This document shows, piece by piece, positions 45,249-55,973 of a DNA stretch of 64,000 nucleotides. The DNA lies in contig OY804588.1 of the NCBI GenBank assembly GCA_963680875.1, positions 61,886,397-61,950,396 of the forward strand, given 5' to 3'. The translations under genes were made by a program, and so were the position numbers. The notes beneath the pieces were generated by a model. It was given only the letters and a program-made list of their open reading frames with translations, was not told the origin of the DNA and did not search any database. Source of the stretch: Bathymodiolus brooksi. Its lineage: Eukaryota > Mollusca > Bivalvia > Mytilida > Modiolidae. How positions within the stretch are numbered: position 1 is the stretch's first letter; every line of letters begins with the position of its first letter.

Positions 45249-46533
45249 TAGTAGGGTGCCCGACGAAAGATTTTTGCGAATTTGCCTTAACGGAATTACA
45301 CACACCTGTATGATACATCGTTGGAATGAGGAGAACAAGCCGCATCGAAATAAAGATGTCGTCGCTATGTATTGTGGTCACGTTTTTTTTAAATTGGGGT
45401 CAAAGGTCAAGATCTAAAAATTGGAACTAACACACCACAAGTTTTAAAAGGCTCCCTTCTTCGACAACACTGTGAAGAACTTTAAACTGGAATGCCAATT
45501 TTATTTGTTATGCTTAATATTTTATTATTTTATGCTTATTTTTTATTTTACATTGTTTGAATATATAGCAAAAGGCCATTTTCTAAAAAAAAAATGCCAT
45601 TTTACAATTTTCGTATATATGAGAAATAAAAGTGACCTTGACCTGTCATAGTTTGAACATTTCTCATTTTTATTTGATATTCATTTAAAGGAAACCTTCA
45701 AATTATTTTTTAACCCTTAACATTTGACAATTGGTGGACGGATTCCAAAAAAAACCATGTTTCAGTTATGGTACACATTGACTAATTACTGGTAAAATAT
45801 CTATTCACCTCAAACTTCGTAAAAGGTACCAAAATTCAAATTTAATGGCTTATGTGTTTGCAACATATCATTTGTAGGGTCAATCAATACTTAGCGAATA
45901 TTCTGTGCAAAAACATGGCAATTTATGGAAAGGTCAAACGCCATTTGTTTAAAAACGTAAGGTCTATGGACATATTATGCGTTTGGACGATGTGTGGCTA
46001 CAAACCACTCTGAACACTCCAAATATCTCAGGTGTTTGGCAAATAAGAAAGTGTTCTCTTGTTAGTTTGAAAGCCCACCAACCACGTCAAGGTCAGAGTC
46101 CACTGGCAGGTTGTTTTTTTTTTAATTTTTTTTAATTTTGTTTGTTTGTCTGAAACATCGGCAGTAGTATACCGAAGGAACAAAGGAACAAGTCATAGAA
46201 AATGTTAAAGAAATCATAGTCCGGAGACTGGGCAAATTCCAGAAAAAACATAAAACGGAAACAAGCTACAACATAACCACCACAACATATAAAAAGAACA
46301 CCTTAAAAAACATTGCAACAAATGAAACTGCTATTTACTGAAAAACACATAGTACGTATGAACTTGTCCAAGTTTACTAAGCACAGAAAACAGTGATGCT
46401 TGCCTAAAACGGACATTAGACCAAGTCTCAATGAAACAAAAGACGTCAACGGGAAGTCGTGGTAACTGGACAACTATGACTAACGTGAGTTGATGGTCAC
46501 AATGTTGGAAATGAAAGACTGTTTTATCTGAAA

Positions 46534-47232
46534 TCATAGTTTTGATAACAACACATCTTCATCAGTATTTCTAGATATTGATAGGTGGGTATTTTCATTG
46601 CGGCACAAGTCGCCAGCTTGGCAAGGGCAAAGGTCTGTGCAAGATAGACTTTGCTCAAAACAAATGCATCCTTTCATGCACACAGATTTTCCTTTGCAAG
46701 TACAAACAAGGTCTTGCAAAATATCAGAAGACATCTGGCCTTTGAAATAAACTGGAACTAATCCATTCCTGTCTTCCCATCCAAATAGCACTACAGACTT
46801 CATTGGCGGTTTTGCAACATAGGCAGTCATCCAAATATTTATCTGTAGTGAAGATCGCAAAACATGCCGAGTGAAGGTGGCTTCACAGGGTGGAAGTTTG
46901 GCCAAACATGCATCCCTCAGTGTCGCTAACCTTACCCATAATTTGTTAAGATCGACGTGATCTTCCTTCAGTTTTCCTTTTTGGTCGTACAGTCGACAAA
47001 CAAGTTTACTGGCGGCATCTATAGATTTATCAGTGTCACAGTCTGCAAGGGTGGACAAATCTGTAAAGTTTTCTGGACTGTCTTTAAGTACTTTAAAAAC
47101 GGTTCGTTTGCCAATCCCGAACAAGGATGATGTGGAATCACATCTTGTGATGGCATGTGCAGCTGGTAAAATGTTACATAAAACAGGATTGAGGATGCTA
47201 CAGATCGAATGTACAGGAATGAAAACGCCCAT
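46534..47232 (-). pseudogene. Academ-like transposase, C-terminal part
   Basis: 232 codons. Contains LPAAHAITRCDSTSSLFGIG, a motif shared by a widespread invertebrate protein family (usual form HALTGCDTTS), then LWVRLATLRDACLAKLPPCE, a GWEDRNGLVPVYF stretch, and the end VCTCKGKSVCMKGCICFEQS with further Cys (LCPCQAGDLC), a CXC-type metal-binding cluster. It is joined to the upstream part by a one-base frameshift near 47225. Confidence 0.7.
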
Positions 47233-47640
47233 CCTTGGTGTTTGTGATAGAACCCGTATGAAACCATAATTCCTGTGTATGTTGCATTGAAGGAAAGTAA
47301 TGGATGCATAGAATCAAGAAATCTGTATCAGGCGATTTAACAATGATCCGACCTTTGATTCCACTTTCACCGAACGTTTTGTCTGCATGGATAGCATGTA
47401 AAATCATACGCGTGTCCGCCTCTTCATGTGTACAGTATAACTCTTGGCAATCGGAGACTCCATCTCTGCAGATTTTCTTGGCAATGATTAGAAGCACCAG
47501 AAAGATACGGAACTTCCCCGGATGACATCTCAAGAGATGATAAACGATAGTGTTGCACAATCGATTCGCCAAGAAATTTTATCAATGCTTGTTTGTTGGC
47601 AGCGACTGCAAGAAACCTTTTCTAATCAGGAATCGGTCGG
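47198..47640 (-). pseudogene. Academ-like transposase, nuclease part
   Basis: The frame 47198-47572 holds LYCTHEEADTRMILHAIHAD and IIVKSPDTDFLILCIHYF. The E-A-D-T and S-P-D-T-D blocks resemble the acidic metal-binding positions of FEN1/XPG-like nucleases. Upstream, in another frame, FLAVAANKQALIKFLGE (about 47560-47620) is a further piece of the same protein, so at least two frameshifts break it. Sequence further 5' is not recognisable. Confidence 0.65.
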
Positions 47641-48461
47641 CCTTCTATGAAACTGAGCCATTTCCGGACTTATAACGTATCCTGCAGGATTGGTCCGTGT
47701 ATTAGAAACACATGAATTAAACAAATTTTAAACCCAATCAACGGCCGACATAAAAATGAATGTTTTTAAAACATAAAAACCACAAACAATTCTACTGAAC
47801 AATTAAAACCAATTTATTTGCCATAAAAGAAGAGAAAATACTAAATGCATTGAGACAGAGATCGTGCTAGTTAATGACCGGCGAGCGACACATCATTAAC
47901 AAAAACCGGTACATAACAATCCGTGTATGACAAAGAGGAAATTTACAGTTATTAGAGTTTATATTTTGCCAATTTCTCAACAACCGCTGACAGTTAGATT
48001 ATGATTTTTGGCACACATGTACATTTCATCAATATGTTTTCTACAAAATCAAAGTACATTTATAATGTAGTGTAATTACTTTGCTTTTGTTGAAAATACG
48101 GTTAATTTGGGGTCACATTTAAGGCTGATATACTCTTTCAAAAATCAATTATTTACATCCCGTTTTTATTTTAATTATATCTTTGATACATTATCTCTGA
48201 TGTAAAAACCTTTTTAGCTATTTAGATAGCGGAGAATATTTTTATTTTTCATCCTGAAAATACCATGTGCAATGTGTCAGCCGAGGGTACCTTTGAAAAA
48301 CGTGAAATTAAAAAAATCGTGACCACAGAAACTTACGACGACAATTAAAAATACAAAATGTAATAATTTTTCTAGCGTTTAATACCAAAATTAGCCGTGT
48401 GTATTTCCGTTAACCCAAACTCGATAACTAAGCGTCTTTTTTAACACTGGGCACCCTACTA

Positions 48462-48710
48462 ACAGCATTAAGGAGCAAGGGCAAACACTGGTTGAATCAG
48501 GATAATGTATCCGAGTGGAGCGACACGTCTATCCGCGGACGGTTCGTTTCAGTGAACTAGCACCATTAAGATCCAACTAAGGGTGTTGATCTAGTACAGA
48601 GCGGACATCATCATTATCTGATCGAATGTAAGTTGTTCTCGCCATGATATACACTGTACATGAAAGTGCTAATTTAGCGTTAAGCAACAATACTCACTCG
48701 CTCGTAGTAC
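48462..48710 (+). mobile_element. SINE family B, right part of split copy
   Basis: ACAGCATTAAGGAGCAAGGG, GGAGCGACACGTCTATCCGC, CTAGTACAGAGCGGACATCA and a tail with GCGTTAAGCAACAATACTCA. Confidence 0.85.
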
Positions 48711-49194
48711 ATCTAATAAAATAGCCTATGTTACTTTTTCGTAGGATTGGAATTCATTACTATAAATCATATATTTTGATTTATTTATTTAAAAAAAGAA
48801 CTTGATATTCACTTTTTTCCATATCGCTACTGTATTTGGTTCCTTCTCGTAAATGTTGTGTGTCAGGAAGCAGCACATACCAATTGTATGACCTTTAATT
48901 TGACCCCGACCGGGACTCGAGTCAATGATCTACAGTATTCTAGGCAGCACGATAACCACGATGCGATGTATTAAGACTATATCGTGTTGAACAGACCCGT
49001 CACAAGTATTGTTCAAGGTTGTTCATAGACTAAAAATCAGACTTTAATAGCCAGAACTCAACTGAAATCCCGACTGTAAGGGTACAATGTTCATCCACTA
49101 TTTCAACCATGACATTCCTTAAAGAGTGCCACGTTCTGCTCAAGTTAAAATACATCTTTCAATAACTCAATAAATTTGTAAACAATAGTCGTTT
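48711..49194. other. SINE B fragment and duplicated sequence
   Basis: 48850-48972 is a reversed SINE B head (AATTTGACCCCGACCGGGAC). 48985-49170 matches L 23161-23330. No gene seen. Confidence 0.55.
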
Positions 49195-49360
49195 TGTGGT
49201 TTGGTTTATGGTGTATAACGCCACTTTCATCAATATTTCAGTTATATAATTGCAGTCGGATTTATTGGTGGAGGAAACCGGAGTCCCGTAGAAAACCACT
49301 GACCTGTCGCAAGTCACTGACAAACTTTATCACATATAATTTTATCGAGTACACCACGCC
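49195..49360 (-). mobile_element. SINE family A, R-specific
   Basis: GTTTGGTTTATGGTGTATAA, TATTGGTGGAGGAAACCGGA, CAAGTCACTGACAAACTTTA. Not in the L equivalent, where the 71-codon frame at 23327 lies. Confidence 0.8.
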
Positions 49361-50223
49361 ATGTAGTCGTATATAGCCCATTGTTTAGCAAAAAATCGTA
49401 TCAATTATTCTCGGAATCCCCATTTAAACATTTTACATAATGGAAGTTTGAGTTACCTCCCATACACCACAAAGTATTTCATCAAAGAGGTTAGCGACTA
49501 TGAATTATGAGAGAGAGGGTGGGAGAGACATTATTCAAATAAATAATTGTATACTGAAATTTCATTAAATAAATATTGTTTAAACTAAATAAATCAGCAA
49601 AACATTCTCAATCATTGTAAAATATTTGGATCAAGAGGCCTGAACAAATGAAAACACTGAACACGAAACATTTCATGGTTTATTTTTAACTACAATCAAA
49701 TAGTGATCAACACCGTAGCATAGCTAGCCCGGGATAGGGTTATGGTGTTTAATGTCACTATCAACAATATTTCATTCATACCCAGAAAAAAAAATATGTT
49801 TCTGTTTCAATGTACATGTAATTCTGTTCAAAAGACAATCATTTGAATAGGTCTGGGCTGCATAGCAATATTCTAAAACTCATATGGCAAATTTGCTAAA
49901 ATCAACCAGGCTAATTATTTTCCAATCTACTTTTATTTTTTCTGTCTCAAATGATACTGAAACAAATCCTGGCACTAGTAATGACAGCTCAAGATACATG
50001 TGACTACACTGTCACATAGGAACTGTCAAGCAGCTAAACAGCAAGTTACACGAGGAGCTCAGTGATACAATGATCAGTAAACATTACATTACATGTCAGA
50101 ACCCTAACTATATTACAGTTTGGACCTACATGGTATAAGTACACCAAATACATAGTTATGACAATCTTGCTGTTGGTATAAGATGACGAAAGCATCAAAT
50201 CAACTCTAGAGAAAATAAAACTC
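49361..50223. pseudogene. Duplicated sequence with PHD-segment relic
   Basis: 49935-50075 aligns with the L PHD segment (CAAATCCTGGCACTAGTAAT, CAGCAAGTTACACGAGGAGC), but the Cys/Trp core is deleted. A short SINE A tail lies at 49738-49782. No intact gene. Confidence 0.5.
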
Positions 50224-50427
50224 ATGCACTCGTCAACTCCAATATGTAAAAAAAGGCATAAGAGTGGTACGGAAAGTGGAGATAAGTTTTGGAAGTGGAC
50301 CGGCAAGTGGGGGAGGGGCAAGCTCCAGGAGAGGACCGGAATGTGGTGGTGCAAGCTCCAAGAGGGGACCGGAAAGTGGGAGGCAGTCAAGGAAATTGGC
50401 ACCGGACCGACGGACCGCGTCCGATAA
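50224..50427 (+). repeat. GC-rich, ~33-bp imperfect tandem repeat
   Basis: About three units sharing GAGGACCGGAA/C, AGTGGG and GGCAAGCTCCA. Two frames stay open; one encodes GASSRRGPECGGASSKRGPE. GC content is far above the surroundings. It could be an exon of a low-complexity protein or a small minisatellite; undecided. Confidence 0.45.
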
Positions 50428-50701
50428 ACTTCCCGACAGTCCGGTAGTTTTTGTCAGCCGCTGCCTTTAAGAATAGATAAATCAAAGTTCTCTGTAAATT
50501 CAACTTAAAAATATTTCTAATTCTCTTTTATTTGTTATTTTTAGATCAAGAAAAATCTAAAATAAATAATACATATCGTAATTGATAATCATGAGTGTGT
50601 CGTGATCATGGTATTTTGGAAAAATATTATTCTCTAGAGTTTTCTTCATTAACAATCGTCGTTAATTCGGAACATTTTATCACTTCAAAACACGGTGGTC
50701 A

Positions 50702-50860
50702 TGGCTTTCTTGCAGTATAAGGCAGGAGCCATACCAGGAAAACCATTAAAGAGAAAAGTAACCCCAGAAGAGACGAGAAAATGGAAGAAACAGTATGAAA
50801 AAGACAGAGAACGTAAATTTATTGATTCTTGGAAGCAGGACCGATTCTGTCAACCATAGT
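50702..50860 (+). CDS. Small Lys/Arg-rich coding candidate, possible first exon
   Basis: The 52-codon frame starting MAFLQYKAGAIPGKPLKR contains TPEETRKWKKQYEKDRERKF then IDSWKQDRF. The K-x-R-K-F-x-x-x-W pattern resembles the start of ZNF862/KIAA1586-like zinc-finger proteins, which are hAT-related, but the following Cys pair is absent and the frame stops at 50860. A shifted frame stays open to 50917. It may be a relic, or the first exon of a gene whose last exon is at 51119. Confidence 0.35.
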
Positions 50861-51118
50861 GCTCAGGCTCAGTTTGATGGTGAAGAATTAGAAAGTGCTA
50901 ATAGTAATACTATGTAATAAATTTAAAGCCAATAAGGAATATTCAATATTTGCAGCTTTTGCTGGTAATTAACAAACAGTGGCTGTGTATCTCAGTCAAT
51001 TCATCCAGTTCATTCAGTTACTCCTGTCCAAGTGTGAAACATGTTAGAATAATTGAAATTTCTTATTTCTATGTGTCAGTGTGACTTTCAATATTTAAAT
51101 TTTTGTGTTATTTTACAG

Positions 51119-51238
51119 ACTGAAATATTACTGCAGCAGTACACCAAGTTCGATGACAGTGATGATGATGATGATGATGACAATGAACTTGATGAACAAG
51201 AAATTGATAAACTCCTGTTCTTATATTCAAGAGAATGA
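51119..51238 (+). CDS. Terminal exon of a small acidic protein
   Basis: Acceptor TTTTTGTGTTATTTTACAG before ACTGAAATATTACTGC; reads TEILLQQYTKFDDSDDDDDD, then NELDEQEIDKLLFLYSRE and stops. AATAAATAAA directly overlaps and follows the stop, and an A-run begins at about 51260, so this looks like a true 3' end with a polyadenylation signal. No family recognised. The upstream donor is uncertain. The opposite Ser-rich frame is its shadow. Confidence 0.45.
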   Translation, partial: TEILLQQYTKFDDSDDDDDDDNELDEQEIDKLLFLYSRE

Positions 51239-51539
51239 ATAAATAAAAATTTATTATTAAAAAAAAAAATCATTATTTTATTGTCGGTTTTGGTCCTGTA
51301 ATTCCTCAGTCCTGTGGATTCAAATTCCTAATTTCCTTGACTGAGGAGGGGACAAACTTTCAAACTGACAAAAAATGTCATTTGGCTTCAAATACGCTAT
51401 TGCACTGAACATTTTTTGCATCCATGCTACAAATTCAGCTTTTTCTAAATTTTTGCCAAAATAAGTGGAGCAGGACAACACATACTATAGTTTTGCCTAT
51501 CCCTTTTTCATAGGGAGGGTGCATGTGTCCCCTACCTTG
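51239..51539. other. 3' flank, no further gene seen
   Basis: Polyadenylation signal (51239-51246 region) and A-run at 51260-51270, then unassigned AT-rich DNA. Confidence 0.4.
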
Positions 51540-51672
51540 TACGATGGGTGCTACTAGTGGAGCAGAAACTGCTTATCCTTGGGGGGAATCTGAGTTCACT
51601 CGTACACCCCCCGTTTTTAGTGCAGTTTGTGTTACTCTATCGTTAGTTTTCTGTGTAGCGTTTTGTAGATTG
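51540..51672 (-). repeat. Family C fragment
   Basis: CGATGGGTGCTACTAGTGGA, GCAGAAACTGCTTATCCTTG, AGTTTTCTGTGTAGCGTTTT. It directly abuts the 3' end of the C2H2 frame at 51673. Confidence 0.65.
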
Positions 51673-51903
51673 TTAATAATTATCATTAAATTTTATGTTT
51701 GAAATCAAAACATGTTTCCTTGTCTCCACAGGGTGGTCCCTCTTTCCGTGCTCCTTGAGCTCCATTAGCCTCTTGTATTCAGTATTGTCCTCGCAACACC
51801 AAGGGCACATTACCCGCAAATACTGGTGTCTTGCTGTGCCATGGGTCTTTAGTTGCCTTTGCGTGTCACACACCTCAGAGCATTTCCAGCAGTTTAATGA
51901 CAT
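51673..51903 (-). CDS. Two-finger C2H2 zinc-finger frame
   Basis: 76 codons starting right after an acceptor-like TTCTACATTACAG-A. Finger 1: CWKCSEVCDTQRQLKTHGTA plus RH (C-x2-C-x12-H-x4-H). Finger 2: CPWC, then KELKEH-type spacing with GKRDH (C-x2-C-x15-H-x4-H). The stop lies where family C sequence begins, so the protein may be cut short by the repeat. Its phase does not fit the THAP exon 5 donor, so I do not join them. Likely an N-terminal exon or relic of an invertebrate C2H2 gene; partner and target unknown. Confidence 0.5.
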   Translation of the reverse strand: MSLNCWKCSEVCDTQRQLKTHGTARHQYLRVMCPWCCEDNTEYKRLMELKEHGKRDHPVETRKHVLISNIKFNDNY

Positions 51904-52045
51904 TCTGTAATGTAGAAGAGAGATTCACAAGTAATTATTTCCAATCTACACCAGATTTCATGGACACTTGTTTAACATTACACGTATTGTACTATTTCTC
52001 TTTTAATATTCAATATAAATTTTCATCTGTATTGTAAAGTAGGGG

Positions 52046-52285
52046 ACGTCGTCGTCGTGACTGTATGGTAGTTGGATTACAACTACCTGTGCAATCAGAT
52101 CCTAAAGTTGTGAGTTCGAATCCCGCTGATGGCGAGTTGTACCCGATACAACATTTATGTGATAAAGTTTGTCACCGACTTGCTGCATGTCGGTGGGTTT
52201 TCTCCGGTTTCCTCCACCAATAAAACTGACCACCACGATGTAACTGAAATATTGTTGAAAGTGGCATTAAACACCATAAACCCTT
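52046..52285 (+). mobile_element. SINE family A, full length
   Basis: GACGTCGTCGTCGTGACTGT, GTTGTGAGTTCGAATCCCGC, TCCTCCACCAATAAAACTGA, AAAGTGGCATTAAACACCAT. Counterpart of L 25075-25278. Confidence 0.85.
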
Positions 52286-52926
52286 GCTACTTAAGCTTAG
52301 CAAATCAGTTAAAGACATACTATGTTTGTTACTGAAAATTGCTTGCATTTATAAGCCATTTTATCATTGTGTTAAATCTAATAAGGATAAGTCTAATGGA
52401 ATTTAAATTACTATATAGATAGGTGTGAATTATGGGGATTTATCCGTGAAATAAATCCCGGTATCTCACATGTGAAATATCAGTTTTTTCCCACCAGAAC
52501 TACTTTCACACAACTATAAGTGTGGTGGTTACGTCCCTTGTTGTGATACGGTGAATACACATACAATTGTAAACTGAAAAAAATTCTGCGAAATGTTATT
52601 GACGACTTTGGCACATAACCAACATGACGTCGTTGACGTCATATGAAGACTTCCAGTTAGAAACGTAAAGATTAGACGTTATTTGGTTTCGTGTACACTT
52701 CAATTTTGATCAAATTTGACTAAAATAAGTTTTCAAGGTAAGCATTTTAATTATTTATGTGCATTGTTGTAAATATGACATGTAGGATTTCACATTTTCA
52801 AGATGGCAGATCCTTCCAGTTGAACCTGTTAGTATCATTACTCTTAGATTCATACACGTGGAATGAAATATACAAATAAAAAATAATAATATATAAAAAA
52901 TAGTAAAAAAAGTATATATATTAAAC
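52286..52926. other. No gene seen
   Basis: AT-rich; the 52862-52930 stretch is mostly A and T. No recognised gene. Confidence 0.45.
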
Positions 52927-53073
52927 AGTATATAACTAAATCATACATTTTGAATATCAAAATAAGACCACTCGTGACCGAATACACATTAATGATTAAA
53001 CTAGTGAGTGGAAGTGTACTTCGGTTACTCATGGTCTTATTTTGATATTCAAAATCTACGATTAGTTATACTA
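52927..53073. mobile_element. Foldback element, ~50-base arms
   Basis: Left arm AGTATATAACTAAATC then TTTTGAATATCAAAATAAGA CCA; right arm TGGTCTTATTTTGATATTCA AAA then GATTAGTTATACT. The 23-base core is a perfect match. Probably a small MITE; absent from L. Confidence 0.75.
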
Positions 53074-53159
53074 TATTTATTGACAAATAAAAACATTGTG
53101 TCTATAAACAGAATATGACAATGACAACCATGACACACTCATGAATGGTCGTGATCGTA

Positions 53160-53337
53160 TTGCAGTTTGAAGAAACCATCGACCTGCCGCAAGTCACTGA
53201 CAAACTTTATCACATAATGTTGTATCTAGTACACCTCGACTAAGGGGGATTCGAACTCACAACGTTAGTGGTGATAGACACTGATTGCATAGGTAGTTAG
53301 AAATCCAACTACCCTATTATCACAACCACGACGGCCC
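53160..53337 (-). mobile_element. SINE family A, tail missing
   Basis: CAAGTCACTGACAAACTTTA, GGGATTCGAACTCACAACGT, head ending CCACGACGGCCCC. It is followed by the empty site for the TGACCT-rich element of L. Confidence 0.85.
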
Positions 53338-53530
53338 CTCAAAAATAAACAACAGACTTGTCAAACAAAATGCAAATAATTTTTCTTGTTTGGTGATAGA
53401 AAATTTCAAGAATAACTATAGCTTGGTGTTGAATTATGATACTGAAATGACCAGATGGCAAATTGACCAGGTTGCCGAAGCTACATGGATTGGAAGTAAT
53501 AACACAAAAAATAAAAAACTTAAAATTAAC

Positions 53531-53994
53531 CTGATAACAGATCTGTATCTACTGAGCTGATTTTTCTCTTCATTAGTATTTTCTCCTTCTTATTAGAACT
53601 GGAGGTACAAGGTGTGTTCACTTGTAATTCTTCCTTCAACGAGTTTTCTGCCTGTCGAACTACTAACAACTACTGTCATTGTCTAATCCTTTGACAGAAA
53701 ACAAAACATTTGTAGGTTTACAATCATTTAAACTACTACATGGAATGGCTTTATTTTCAGAAATACTTTCAGGTGGTTCTCCATCACTGACACAGGAGGA
53801 AGTTTCTAATCCTTTGACAGAAAACAAAACATTTGTAGGTTTACAATCATTTAAACTACTACATGGAATGGCTTTATTTTCAGAAATACTTTCAGGTGGT
53901 TCTCCATCACAGGGGGAAGTTTCCATGTTTTCCACAGAACATGATTCTTCTTTTATTTTAGAGGTTTCTTTACTGTTATTTTTCTTACCATTGT
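53531..53994 (-). pseudogene. THAP gene R, second exon 5 copy, frameshifted
   Basis: Same acceptor (TTTAATTTACAG) and donor (TTATCAG before GTTAATTTT) as the other exon 5 copies. It contains an internal duplication: DGEPPESISENKAIPCSSLN through FSVKGL occurs twice. A one-base deletion near 53668 (AGTTGTTAG versus AGTTGCATAG in the sister exon) makes a stop. Both ends are phase 1, so inclusion or skipping would keep frame if the exon were intact. Confidence 0.75.
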
Positions 53995-54342
53995 CTGTAA
54001 ATTAAACAAGTGTTAAAATATGCATGAATATCATACTTAATTTTCATAAAAATAAAAAAATATATATACATGTAAATAGGTTTTTTATTGTTGGAGATAC
54101 AACTATCAGAAGGGGGAGGCTCGGATCCCATTAAGTGGCTTAACCCCAACACATTTTAGTACTTATCATAAGTCAGAACCTGGATTTCTAATGCCATATG
54201 TCATGGTCTTTGTTGTGTTCAATTGTTTGAGATGAGAGCAAAAAATACTACATTGTCAGAACATAGAAAGAGGCAAAATCGATACCCATAACACATATAC
54301 ATGACTGTTCATTTTCCTGCCTTGGTAGAGACACTTCAATAA

Positions 54343-55450
54343 CTAGAGGCTCAGGTGAGCCTGTATTGCTCACCTGACATAAAAAAAAACCTCTTAAGAT
54401 TGTCTGCATGCCGAATACATCTAAGTTTTACTATTCAAATCCCATAGAGTTCTACAATGCATGTTAATATTATGTCTGCTCATGGCAGCCATCTTGGATG
54501 GAGGTCGTGGTCACCGGACACAATTTTGAAAGTATACTACCCAAGGACCATCCATGCCATGTTTGCTTTAAATTGGCTGACTGGTTTCAGAGGAGAAGAC
54601 TTTTAAACAATTTTCCCATAGGTCCTATGTTAAAATTATGTCCTCTGACGGTGGCCATTTTGGACCGAGATCGGGGTCACTGAACACATTTTTGGCAGTT
54701 GACCACCTAAGGACCATCGATGACATGTTTGCTATATTGGCTGACTGGTTTCAGAGGAGAAGATTTTAAAACATTTTTCCCCATAAGGTTCTATGCTAAA
54801 ACTATGTCTGCTGAAGGTGGCCATCTTGGATGGAGGTCAGGGTCACCGGACACAATTTTGAAAATTGACCACTTAAGGACCATCCATGCCATGTTTGCTT
54901 TAAATTGGCTTACTGGTTTCAGAGGAGAAGATTTTTAAACATATTTCCCATAGGGTCCTATGTTAAAACTATGTCCGCTGACGGAGGCCATCTTGGATGG
55001 AGGTCGGGGTCACAGGACATAATTTTGAAAGTTGACCACATAAGGACCATTCATGCCATGTTTTCTTTAAATTGACTTACTGGTTTCAGAGGAGAAGACT
55101 TTTAAACATTTTTTCCATGGGGGTCCTATGTTAAAACTAAGTCGAGTCATGGCGGCCATCTTGAATTTCCGATCAGCAAACGATTCACAAGTTTAGTACA
55201 GGACCATCCAATGATCATTCCTGCAAAGTCACAATTCAATTGGCTTGGTGGTTTCTGACAAGAAGATTTTAAAAATTTCAGCCAATCAGAACACGTTATT
55301 GGGAGGGGACCATCCAATGAACATCTATGGCAAGTTTGGTTGAAATCTGTTCAGCGGGTTCAGAGAGGAAGAGTTAAATGTGAAAAGCTAACGGACGGAC
55401 GGACGCTTACCCATGACAAAAGCTCACATGGCCTATGGCCAGGTGAGCTA
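54343..55450. mobile_element. GGTCCTATG-repeat element, copy 1
   Basis: Starts CTAGAGGCTCAGGTGAGC and ends CTATGGCCAGGTGAGCTA, partly inverted ends. The interior has about four ~168-bp units (CATAGGGTCCTATGTTAAAA, GCCATCTTGGATGGAGGTC, GACCATCCATGCCATGTTTG) and a terminal GGACGGACGGACGCTTACCC. The same flank without the insert is seen at about 58380-58390. Confidence 0.85.
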
Positions 55451-55571
55451 AAAGGTGGCAGTGTTAAACTAGTTTTATGGACAAAACCTCCCATCTTAGT
55501 GAAATGACCAGGTTGCCGAAGTTACTTGGTTTGGAAGCATTAACACAAAATATCAAAAACTTAAAATTAAC

Positions 55572-55910
55572 CTGATAACAGATCTGTATCTATTGAGTAG
55601 ATTTTTCTTTTCAATTGTATTTTTTCCTTCTCATTAGAACTGGACGTGTTCACTTGTAATTCTTCCTTTGACGACTCCTCTGCCTGTCGAACTACTATGC
55701 AACTACTGTCATTGTCTAATCCTTTGACAGAAAACAAAACATTTGTACGTTTACATTCATTTAAAATACTACACGGAATGGCCTTATTTTCAGAAATACT
55801 TTCAGGTGGTTCTCCATCACAGGAAGAAGCTTCCATGTTTTCCACAGAACACGATTCTTCTTCAAGTTTCATTTTAGAGGTTTCTTTTCTGTTATTTTTC
55901 TTACCATTGT
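55572..55910 (-). CDS. THAP gene R, first exon 5 copy, intact
   Basis: Acceptor TTTAATTTACAG before ACAATGGTAAG; donor TTATCAG before GTTAATTTT. Reads DNGKKNNRKETSKMKLEEES, CDGEPPESISENKAIPC, NVLFSVKGLDNDSSCIVV and ends TDLLSG, open throughout in the phase set by exon 4. This is the only one of the three exon 5 copies without a frame break. The start codon shown by a simple ORF search (55872) is internal. Confidence 0.78.
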
Positions 55911-55973
55911 CTGTAAATTAAACAAGTGTTAAAATATGCATGAATATCATACTTAATTTTCATAAAAATAAAA

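Larger units (their letters stand above)
45249..48461 (-). mobile_element. Academ-like DNA transposon, 3.2 kb, decayed
   Basis: Ends TAGTAGGGTGCCC and GGGCACCCTACTA are perfect 13-bp inverted repeats, with further matching blocks to about 65 bp (TTAACGGAATTACACAC / TTAACGGAAATACACAC). A 3-bp duplication ACA (45246-45248, 48462-48464) is confirmed because removing the insert restores the SINE B body. The minus strand encodes a transposase-like protein with a FEN/XPG-type nuclease signature and a C-terminal cysteine cluster, now broken by frameshifts. A 3-4-bp duplication, XPG-like nuclease and Cys-rich finger fit the Academ superfamily; that assignment is from memory of the family. Confidence 0.75.

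Noticed and set aside
46331..46537. 68-codon minus frame next to the Academ-like protein
   Set aside because: No recognisable motif, and it lies after the Cys cluster that normally ends the protein.
53679..54005. 108-codon plus frame opposite exon 5
   Set aside because: Antisense shadow of the duplicated THAP exon 5; the minus strand has splice sites and conservation.
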